From IMG/VR virus record IMGVR_UViG_3300035670_001468, positions 1-20,399 of that record: a stretch of DNA of 20,399 bases; one strand, given 5' to 3'. The number at the start of each line of letters is the position of its first letter. The stretch's first letter is position 1. The position numbers and the translations under genes are program-made. Below are positions 12,149 to 17,995 of the stretch, one piece after another. This stretch comes from a virus. The notes beneath the pieces were generated by a model. That model worked only from the letters and a program-made list of their open reading frames with translations. It did no database searches and had not been told where the DNA came from.

Positions 12149-12988
12149 ATGATTGCAGTCAAAGCAAAGGTTGACGTTGCAAAACTCAAAGCTGCCTTTG
12201 CGACATTTGCAGAAGCCGACAAGAAAAAGATTCTTGATAAAGTAGTCCGCACCGACGCAATGGGCTTCGTGCGCGACATCATCGCAATCACACCGCCCGG
12301 CAGCAACAATAAGCCTATTCGCTCAGGTGGAGACAATGGCGTGTCTGCAATCAAACAGGCGAAGATTAAAATTTACCGCGATCTTGTAGGAGGCAACAAT
12401 AGAGGCGGCATCTTTTTTGTTTTGAATGACGGGCTAACAGCTCAAATTCAAGCAGGTTTAGACGCTGGCCTTGGAAATGACGTCCGGTTATTTGTCACAA
12501 AAGACGGTAGGGTTTTCGGATGTGAACGCGCTTTATTTCGGCCTGACGCATCTATTGAAACAATGTTCACACATCATCAGCGATACTGGAAAAATGGCCG
12601 CATGACACAAGCTGGCGGAAGGACGCGAGACATTGGAAGGTGGAAGTTTGTCGATAAAATGGTCGTCAGTGTGACTGCATTTGAGGCATACAAGAAGTAT
12701 GTTTATGAAAAGATTGGCATTTTGATTGGAGGATGGCACGAAGCGGCGAAAAAGCTGAAGGTGCGGACTCCGCCGATTGTGAAAAAGCACGCATCTGGAA
12801 CCGCTGAAATCATACTTGGCGAAAGTAGCTACGTCGTCAAAATGACAAACCCGGCAAGATACGCTCTTGAGGCAGACGTTGGTAGGCGTGTTGAATGGGT
12901 TTTGAACTCCCGAAAGCGGGCCAATCGAATTGCAAAGCGCATTCAAGTCGAAATCACAGCGGCTCTAAAAAAACGAATCCCTAAATAA
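12149..12988 (+). CDS. Probable tail completion / head-tail joining protein (279 aa)
   Basis: ATG 12149 is preferred over the upstream ATG at 12038 (inside the previous gene) because it is preceded by AAGGGG at 12136-12141. The N-terminus (MIAVKAKVDVAKLKAAF), with helical AEADKKKILDKVVRTDAMGF and an AITPPGSN turn, is similar in layout to HK97 gp10 / lambda Z-type tail completion proteins. These share a helix pair and a strongly basic body; the C-terminus is basic (NSRKRANRIAKRIQVE). At 279 residues it is longer than most members. The role is inferred from layout and from its place before a U-like gene. Confidence 0.5.
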   Translation: MIAVKAKVDVAKLKAAFATFAEADKKKILDKVVRTDAMGFVRDIIAITPPGSNNKPIRSGGDNGVSAIKQAKIKIYRDLVGGNNRGGIFFVLNDGLTAQIQAGLDAGLGNDVRLFVTKDGRVFGCERALFRPDASIETMFTHHQRYWKNGRMTQAGGRTRDIGRWKFVDKMVVSVTAFEAYKKYVYEKIGILIGGWHEAAKKLKVRTPPIVKKHASGTAEIILGESSYVVKMTNPARYALEADVGRRVEWVLNSRKRANRIAKRIQVEITAALKKRIPK

Positions 12989-12990
12989 TC

Positions 12991-13434
12991 ATGCCCGACT
13001 ACACACCGCTCAACCACAAGCTAGAAGACGCCTTCGCCGCTTACATCACAAGCATTCTCACGGATCTCGTCATGGAGGGGCTGCAAGTCGTGTCTGCGCA
13101 TCAAAGCGCGGAAGAACTCGAAACTCCGCGCATCGTCTGCGAATGCGTGAGTATGTCCGCCCGCGATATCATCCTTCCCGGCTGGATGGATTGCGAAGTC
13201 GCCGTGCATTACATCACCCAGGACGGCAATTTGACGGCAGAACAGCACAAGACCAAGGCTGGCACGATCCTTTCGTGGTTGCTGGACATTGCGACGGTCA
13301 AAGCTGCGATTGATGCCCGCGATGATCTTTCGACACTGCTTTATCAGTTCGGCTCCGTTTCAATGGAAGCCAACGCAGACGAAGGCACGCGCACAAGCAT
13401 GATGTCCTTCACGTTGATAGCTGCGGGCGCTTAA
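12991..13434 (+). CDS. Probable tail terminator protein (gpU-like, 147 aa)
   Basis: The gene starts at ATG 12991, two bases after the previous stop (TAA 12986-12988). The 147-residue product has an N-terminal helix (LNHKLEDAFAAYITSIL), a strand (LQVVSAHQSAEELETPRIVC), a beta region (WMDCEVAVHYITQDG), a helix over residues 80-108 and final strands (MMSFTLIAAGA). The alpha/beta order and size fit tail terminator or minor tail proteins that cap the tail tube (lambda gpU, 131 aa), and synteny supports that. There are no diagnostic residues, so confidence is moderate. Confidence 0.5.
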   Translation: MPDYTPLNHKLEDAFAAYITSILTDLVMEGLQVVSAHQSAEELETPRIVCECVSMSARDIILPGWMDCEVAVHYITQDGNLTAEQHKTKAGTILSWLLDIATVKAAIDARDDLSTLLYQFGSVSMEANADEGTRTSMMSFTLIAAGA

Positions 13435-13435
13435 T

Positions 13436-13441
13436 TTGACA
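13436..13441 (+). promoter_or_regulatory. TTGACA start-proximal motif, site 5
   Basis: TTGACA begins 22 bases before ATG 13458, the widest spacing of the set. TATTAT follows after 12 bases, too close for a -10 box. Confidence 0.45.
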
Positions 13442-13457
13442 CCTTGGCAAGAGTATT

Positions 13458-13844
13458 ATGGCAGCAACAATCCTCGGCACCTCCAAGCCTGTTTTCGGCG
13501 TCACTGCGCAGACGGGCATGATCCTACGCACTCAGACGGACGCCTTCACGACTGAGAAGAAAATCATTGTGAATGAGGCAGGCGAAAAGGGCGGCATCGT
13601 TCTTTACGGCGACCAGCGACAAATCACGCTGGAGGCTCTCGTTCCTGCGACATCGGCATTTTCAACGCGCATGGCGGCAAGTGTGACGCTGGCAAACACT
13701 CCTGCGGATTTCTACCGATCCGCCGCCGCTTCCGGCTTTGGTGATGTCATCCTCACCGATGCCAGCCAGACCGGCAGCAATGAGAATGAGCACACCTATA
13801 GCCTAACGCTATGGTCCACGCCGTTCTTCGACTTCGCGGCCTAA
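13458..13844 (+). CDS. Probable major tail tube protein (128 aa)
   Basis: The 128-residue product is almost all beta, neutral, and Thr/Ala/Gly-rich: GVTAQTGMILRTQTDAFTTE (14-33), KKIIVNEAGEKGGIVLYGD, ITLEALVPATSAF, and a closing NENEHTYSLTLWSTPFF. Tail tube proteins have such a beta-sandwich, with internal loop and final strand, and the position between terminator-like and chaperone genes is that of lambda V. It is short compared with lambda gpV (246), which has an extra C-terminal domain. A TTGACA motif precedes it. The function is inferred from position and fold outline. Confidence 0.55.
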   Translation: MAATILGTSKPVFGVTAQTGMILRTQTDAFTTEKKIIVNEAGEKGGIVLYGDQRQITLEALVPATSAFSTRMAASVTLANTPADFYRSAAASGFGDVILTDASQTGSNENEHTYSLTLWSTPFFDFAA

Positions 13845-13869
13845 CCGTTAGCGCAAACCCTCCGAAGAT

Positions 13870-14292
13870 ATGCCCAAAGCTGAGTATTTAACGCAGGCAT
13901 CTCGCCCGCATTCGATCAATGACACGCGCCTTTTCGCGGCACTCGTCACTTTGGGTATTCAACCGGCAGAGGGGCCGCAAATCTACATCGGAGAGACGCT
14001 AGACGGCACGCCGAAACAAACTTGGTATCTTGAGCGTCAAAGCATCTGCGGGCGCTTCAAGACTGCTGAAATGATAGCGGCTTGGAATGACGCAAGGTGG
14101 CATGAGGCAAACCCTGAGCATCCGCTTGCCTATATCCGATGCGCGTTTCAAAACATGGTGTCGTGCATCGACCACATCAAGCAATCAATGCCGATGCAGG
14201 TCATTCGTGGTCGTGGCGGCAAGCTCGGCTTGATAGGGCCGCACGATACAAAGAAGGCAACCGATCACATTCTAAAGACTCTCAAGAGATGA
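13870..14292 (+). CDS. Hypothetical protein in the tail module (140 aa)
   Basis: ATG 13870 sits in CTCCGAAGATATGC, a 14-base string repeated exactly at the start of the tail chaperone gene (14428-14441), which supports both starts. The 140-residue product is soluble, with an N-terminal helical part (NDTRLFAALVTLGIQP), a Trp/Tyr strand region, and a basic C-terminal third (VIRGRGGKLGLIGPHDTKK). I do not recognise it. It could be a chaperone-like or regulatory protein; its stop overlaps the next ATG (ATGA). Confidence 0.55.
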   Translation: MPKAEYLTQASRPHSINDTRLFAALVTLGIQPAEGPQIYIGETLDGTPKQTWYLERQSICGRFKTAEMIAAWNDARWHEANPEHPLAYIRCAFQNMVSCIDHIKQSMPMQVIRGRGGKLGLIGPHDTKKATDHILKTLKR

Positions 14293-14474
14293 TTTATCCG
14301 CGCCTCCAATTCATTGCCGTCGTCGCTTGCCTGATTGCAGGCTTTCATAACCTCACAGGAGGGCTTGCCATGTGTGCAGCCTCGCTTGCCATTTTCGCCG
14401 CTCTAACACTGCGGCAGACAACCCACACTCCGAAGATATGCGCCAACTCTCAATCAACTCCTACGCGCTTCTAA
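14289..14474 (+). CDS. Small two-helix membrane protein (61 aa)
   Basis: ATG 14289 overlaps the upstream TGA (ATGA). Residues 7-21 (QFIAVVACLIAGFHN) and 25-41 (GLAMCAASLAIFAALTL) are hydrophobic and likely span the membrane; the tail is short, polar and basic. The last 37 bases overlap the next gene in another frame. Small membrane proteins of this shape include holins, but location inside the tail genes gives no support for that. It could be spurious; the overlap and two clean segments argue for coding. Confidence 0.4.
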   Translation: MIYPRLQFIAVVACLIAGFHNLTGGLAMCAASLAIFAALTLRQTTHTPKICANSQSTPTRF

Positions 14475-14788
14475 TGCGCCACTGCTGCCCTGGCATCGGG
14501 GCGGACCTAGTAACAGCACATGACCGCATCAAGGCCGCTGCAATGTGGCATTTCGTGCATACGGCAGGAATCGACCAGCTTGAGCGCATGACAGACGAGC
14601 AATTCCGCGATGCAGTCACAGCGCACGGCTACTCGTTACCTCCGCAAGAATTGCCCGCCATCTTTTCAGCCATGACCGCCGAACTCCGCGCCGTCAACGA
14701 CGCCTTTGTTGAGACCGAAAGCGAGGGCCTCCCTTTGGATCAGACGACAGCGACGAGCCAGACTTCCAATCAATCCTCGTCTGGCTAG
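14438..14788 (+). CDS. Tail assembly chaperone, short form (G-like)
   Basis: ATG 14438 lies within the repeated CTCCGAAGATATGC context and is preferred over the frame's earlier ATG at 14372, which overlaps the membrane protein gene. The 116-residue product is helical, with MRQLSINSYALLMRHCCPGI, MTDEQFRDAVTAHGYS and AELRAVNDAFVETESEG, and ends in a Ser/Thr-rich tail. Position just before the tape measure, length and the slippery heptamer near the 3' end match lambda gpG, which binds the tape measure during tail assembly. The family was not confirmed by search. Confidence 0.6.
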   Translation: MRQLSINSYALLMRHCCPGIGADLVTAHDRIKAAAMWHFVHTAGIDQLERMTDEQFRDAVTAHGYSLPPQELPAIFSAMTAELRAVNDAFVETESEGLPLDQTTATSQTSNQSSSG

Positions 14789-14985
14789 GCGTGAAGCACG
14801 GCCACGCGCCGCACGTTGTAGGATGGGAATGGCCGATGGTTATGCTCCTCAAATTTCTGCACGTTGATCTTCGCCAGCAAGGCGTGAAAACCTATAAAGC
14901 CTCCATGCGAAAGCCAATAACGGAAGCCGAAATGCAGCGCAATCTTGCCGCTTTCCGTGCCGAGCTGGACGAGTGGGAGCTTTGA
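14438..14985 (+). CDS. Tail assembly chaperone, frameshifted long form (GT-like)
   Basis: The -1 frame is open from 14713 to the TGA at 14983-14985, with no good start of its own except a GTG at 14791. A -1 slip on CCCTTTG (14731-14737) joins 100 residues of the short form to 82 residues beginning GSDDSDEPDFQSILVWLG, giving about 182 residues. The extension is a coherent helical protein (MVMLLKFLHVDLRQQ, EAEMQRNLAAFRAELDEW), as expected of a T domain that recruits tail tube subunits. The stop overlaps the TTGACA motif of the tape measure gene. The whole arrangement is the classical G/GT arrangement of long-tailed phages. Confidence 0.6.
14731..14737 (+). other. Candidate -1 programmed ribosomal frameshift site (CCCTTTG)
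   Basis: CCCTTTG fits XXXYYYZ and is read C-CCT-TTG in the short chaperone frame (codons at 14732 and 14735), so both tRNAs can re-pair as CCC-TTT one base back. It lies inside the 14713-14788 overlap of the two frames. Confidence 0.6.
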
Positions 14986-14987
14986 CA
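14982..14987 (+). promoter_or_regulatory. TTGACA start-proximal motif, site 6
   Basis: TTGACA begins 19 bases before ATG 15001 and overlaps the TGA stop of the frameshifted chaperone. Confidence 0.5.
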
Positions 14988-15000
14988 ATTACCCACCTAT

Positions 15001-16185
15001 ATGTCCGCAGTCTCAGTCACTATTGGAGCCGATACATCGCAGTTTGACGCGGCGGTAAAAGGCTTGCCGGAAAAGGTAAACCGGGCGAGTGCTGGAATGG
15101 CAAAGGCTGGCGGCGGCTTTCGCAATCTTGGCATGATGTCTCAGCAAGTGCAAGACATCGCAGTTCAGATGCAAATGGGAACGCGAATGAGCACAATCAT
15201 GGCTCAGCAAGGTTCGCAGATGCTTTCAGTATTTGGTCCGGGCGGCATGATCCTTGGTGGCATTGTCGCAGTCGGCGGTGCTTTGTTTACGATGCGCGAT
15301 GCGGCAAACAAAGCATTTGAGGACATGAAGAACGCAGCGAGAGATTTTAACGTCGAGCTAGAAAAAACGCTCGCTGTTGGATCTCTCGTAGATGTTGCGG
15401 ATGCAATGGGGGGGATTAGTAAACAAATGCGCGAGCTAAATGCAGCGCAGTCGGATTTAACTGGAGCGGCGCAAGGGTCATCTTTGCTTGATATTGCAAA
15501 GGGAGGGTGGATGAATATTAAAGCCGCTATTGGAGCGGGCCCAACTATTGAAGATCGGCAAGCTGAAATTGATCGGCAGCGTCTTGATTTAGCCCAAGGG
15601 CAAGAAGAAACAGCAAAGCGACTCCTGCAAATATCAAGCCAAGAAACCGAGGTGGCGATGCTAAAAGCAAGCGGTCAAAAAGAAGCCGCGATGCAAATGG
15701 AGCGACAGATTAAACACGGGCAAGAGCTGGCTCGCATTCAAGGCTTCGCTATATCACAAGATGCAAAGCGTAAACTAATTGGAGAGGCTGGAATGCGATT
15801 TGCCGCAGAAAACCAGAAGTCGCCAAGTGGCAACATATTATCCCGAACGCTCGACCTATTCTCAAGCAAATTCCAGATGGCCGCTGGTCCGGTAATGCAA
15901 GCCGTAAAGCAGCAGCTAACAGAGCGAGCAGGGCAACTCACAAAGAATGCTGGTGACTTGGGCCGTGCTGCATTTAGTCCGCTTCGTGGCGACCTTGATA
16001 TTAGCGCAGGGCGAGGATCAAACATCAACGCGCTACGATCATCGGCATCAGATCAAATACAACAGATGATGAAGCAAAGCGCACTCTTAAAGAGTCAGGC
16101 CGACAAAATAGACCAAAGCAATTCACTGCTTGCTGATATTGCAGCAAGCGTCAAAGCATTTAACCCTCAATTGTCCTACAACTAA
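15001..16185 (+). CDS. Tail tape measure protein (short)
   Basis: The N-terminus MSAVSVTIGADTSQFDAAVK, with an Ala/Gly-rich helix and MMSQQVQDIAVQMQMGTRMS then TIMAQQGSQMLSVFGPGGM (45-83), is the familiar tape measure pattern. It runs into a hydrophobic segment at 81-98 (GGMILGGIVAVGGALFTM), then long helices rich in Gln, Ala, Lys and Glu to the end. At 394 residues it is short for this family; by the usual rule of about 0.15 nm per residue it implies a tail near 60 nm. The middle and 3' half are more AT-rich and codon-relaxed than the capsid gene. The stop overlaps the next ATG (TAATG). Confidence 0.8.
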   Translation: MSAVSVTIGADTSQFDAAVKGLPEKVNRASAGMAKAGGGFRNLGMMSQQVQDIAVQMQMGTRMSTIMAQQGSQMLSVFGPGGMILGGIVAVGGALFTMRDAANKAFEDMKNAARDFNVELEKTLAVGSLVDVADAMGGISKQMRELNAAQSDLTGAAQGSSLLDIAKGGWMNIKAAIGAGPTIEDRQAEIDRQRLDLAQGQEETAKRLLQISSQETEVAMLKASGQKEAAMQMERQIKHGQELARIQGFAISQDAKRKLIGEAGMRFAAENQKSPSGNILSRTLDLFSSKFQMAAGPVMQAVKQQLTERAGQLTKNAGDLGRAAFSPLRGDLDISAGRGSNINALRSSASDQIQQMMKQSALLKSQADKIDQSNSLLADIAASVKAFNPQLSYN

Positions 16186-16967
16186 TGGCCGCCACACAAT
16201 TAGGCCTCATCAAAACGCAATCGCCAGAAGGCAACACCGCGATTACATCCGAAGGTGTTACGCACACGATCACTAAAACGATGCCGGTGGACGAAGCCTA
16301 TGACATCAACACGCACACGCAGGCGACGTTTCCAATCGAGATCATGGATTCGACTCTATATATACAGTCGATAAACATAGATCGCCAGCCAGGTCAAATA
16401 GCAGTGGTCACCTACAACTATAAGTCAACGGCGGGCGTCTTTCCTGTCGGTGGCGTTACAGGGCCGAGCGCAGTAGTCGGACCTCAGCCAAGCTCACGTA
16501 ATTTGCCGCGATACGAATACGACGCAGTGGTTGAGCCTATCAGTATTTTGCGGCTTTCTAAATTCGATAAATTAGACCGAGCGGACAGGCGCGTCCTAGA
16601 GGCAATGATTCAGTTGGGGCCGCTTGATGATGATGGAGTGCCGCGAAGGGATAGCTTGATATCTGATACCGGCTTAGCAAAAGAGGCGGCTGATTTGATC
16701 GAGGACGGCATAATCTCAAAATTTGCACCTTCTATCGTCCTCCGCATAACGCACACCGACAAGACGTGGGGCCAAGCGCCAGTCGGGGCCGCAAAACTTG
16801 GCGACCTCTCATCGCCTGACAGCTTGCTGGCAGGCTCAGGCTTGTTTGATTTCATTCTGACTGGCATTTCCGCATCTGGCAACGCAGATGGGATGGATAC
16901 ATTCACCGAAACGCATCAATCCGCGCCGTTTGCTGAAAACTGGGACCGCCGAATCTATGAATCCTGA
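16185..16967 (+). CDS. Tail tip / distal tail protein candidate (260 aa)
   Basis: ATG 16185 overlaps the tape measure TAA by one base. The 260-residue product has a beta-rich N-terminal half (TEGVTHTITK-like strands, YIQSINIDRQPGQIAVVTYN) and a helical middle (FDKLDRADRRVLEAMIQ, AKEAADLIEDGI) followed by strands (SIVLRITHTDKTWG). No exact family is recognised. Genes directly after the tape measure usually encode the distal tail or baseplate hub, so a tail-tip role is inferred. It overlaps the next gene by 11 bases. Confidence 0.5.
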   Translation: MAATQLGLIKTQSPEGNTAITSEGVTHTITKTMPVDEAYDINTHTQATFPIEIMDSTLYIQSINIDRQPGQIAVVTYNYKSTAGVFPVGGVTGPSAVVGPQPSSRNLPRYEYDAVVEPISILRLSKFDKLDRADRRVLEAMIQLGPLDDDGVPRRDSLISDTGLAKEAADLIEDGIISKFAPSIVLRITHTDKTWGQAPVGAAKLGDLSSPDSLLAGSGLFDFILTGISASGNADGMDTFTETHQSAPFAENWDRRIYES

Positions 16968-17523
16968 ATCATTGCCACAAGTTAAGCGCGGCGACTCTGT
17001 AAAAGCTGACCATCACAATTCGCTTGTGAAGGCCGTCCGACGAAGGACGCCCGTTTCGTCCCCGACGATTAAAATTGTTGAAACAAGCTCCGGCTTTTAC
17101 TGTGAGACAGTCCGCAATGGATCATCTAGCGCGGCTCAAACTAGACACCCGTTTTACGTTTCAAGCGCTGGAGCCGTAACGCCAGGAACCGTTAACGGAA
17201 GCATGGTAACGCTATCGGGTGAGCCGCTGGACGACACGGAAAATGTCATCAACATGGAAATCGACGGCCCTATCTGGCTGGCGATTACGTTTACCCTAAC
17301 ATGGACGAGCACAAGCCCTGCATATCTAGCGTCGGCAGTATTTTCTAGCGCAACAATAGGCCATAATGACGGGCTTCCAAGCAACACTGCAAGCATAAAG
17401 TATTATCAAATTGGCAATGTTTCAGGCGGAATTGCAACCATGACGATTCGCAACAACGTCACCGCCTTTTTGCTCGACAACGGCCCGGACGCTACCGCGC
17501 TTGGCACCTTGGCCGCCCCATAG
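16957..17523 (+). CDS. Tail-associated protein candidate (188 aa)
   Basis: ATG 16957 (MNPESLPQVKRGDSVKADHH) is chosen over upstream starts inside the previous gene; the 11-base overlap suggests coupled translation. The N-terminal part has the GDxxxADHxNxLVKAV pattern (residues 12-27), seen in small phage tail proteins as I recall; the rest is beta-rich, Thr/Ser/Ala-rich and neutral (VINMEIDGPIWLAITFTLTW). No family or catalytic motif is recognised. It is one of three unassigned genes between the tape measure and the fibre; a tail-tip or fibre-attachment role is inferred only from position. Confidence 0.5.
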   Translation: MNPESLPQVKRGDSVKADHHNSLVKAVRRRTPVSSPTIKIVETSSGFYCETVRNGSSSAAQTRHPFYVSSAGAVTPGTVNGSMVTLSGEPLDDTENVINMEIDGPIWLAITFTLTWTSTSPAYLASAVFSSATIGHNDGLPSNTASIKYYQIGNVSGGIATMTIRNNVTAFLLDNGPDATALGTLAAP

Positions 17524-17524
17524 C

Positions 17525-17962
17525 ATGAGCTGGAAACGATACAGCGGTTTTGATGTCGGAGACTCGCCAACGCCAACGCGAGGCATGGCCGCCGATGCTT
17601 TTACTGGGCAGCCTTTTATTGGCCTGTCGCGGCCCCGCACTCGCGCGCGTTATCGCAATCGTTACAATGGAGGCTCGTGGAGCGACTGGCAAAACATCTC
17701 CGACCCTGGCTCAGTTGTCCTTCCCGATGGCGTTTTTGCTGGAGAGACTGCCGAGTCGGAAATTGAAGTTTTTAGCGGCCAGCCTTGGCGTCTTACGATT
17801 CGTTATGTCGTGGAGGATGACGATAGCAACTTCGTTTCGGAAGCTATTGAAACAGAGGTTTTTGTTCCGGGAAACACTTACACGCTGGAAAATTCACATA
17901 GTGGCAGCGGCGGCAGAGTTGCGTACGATGTCATGGTCGATGTGCCAGGCCCTCCACTTTGA
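17525..17962 (+). CDS. Tail-associated protein candidate (145 aa)
   Basis: ATG 17525 follows the upstream stop by one base (TAGCATG) and is preferred over the earlier in-frame ATG at 17501, inside the previous gene. The 145-residue product is beta-rich, with RARYRNRYNGGSWSDWQNIS (40-59), an acidic strand region (SEIEVFSGQPWRLTIRYVVE) and a Gly/Ser-rich end. I do not recognise it. The short beta-sandwich-like layout, repeated aromatic residues and the adjacent fibre gene fit an attachment or chaperone role, but nothing decides this. Confidence 0.5.
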   Translation: MSWKRYSGFDVGDSPTPTRGMAADAFTGQPFIGLSRPRTRARYRNRYNGGSWSDWQNISDPGSVVLPDGVFAGETAESEIEVFSGQPWRLTIRYVVEDDDSNFVSEAIETEVFVPGNTYTLENSHSGSGGRVAYDVMVDVPGPPL

Positions 17963-17976
17963 TTCTGGTTAGTGAA

Positions 17977-17982
17977 TTGACA
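17977..17982 (+). promoter_or_regulatory. TTGACA start-proximal motif, site 7
   Basis: TTGACA begins 19 bases before GTG 17996. An ATG at 17994 is followed at once by TGA, so the spacing fits the GTG. Confidence 0.5.
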
Positions 17983-17995
17983 CGCGCCGTCAAAT

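Noticed and set aside
14791-14985. A separate 64-residue gene starting at GTG 14791
   Set aside because: The frame is coherent upstream to 14713 and best explained as the -1 extension of the tail chaperone.
5952-17982. TTGACA sites read as -35 promoter boxes for the genes they precede
   Set aside because: The start lies only 19-22 bases from the first T, so a -10 box would be inside the gene.
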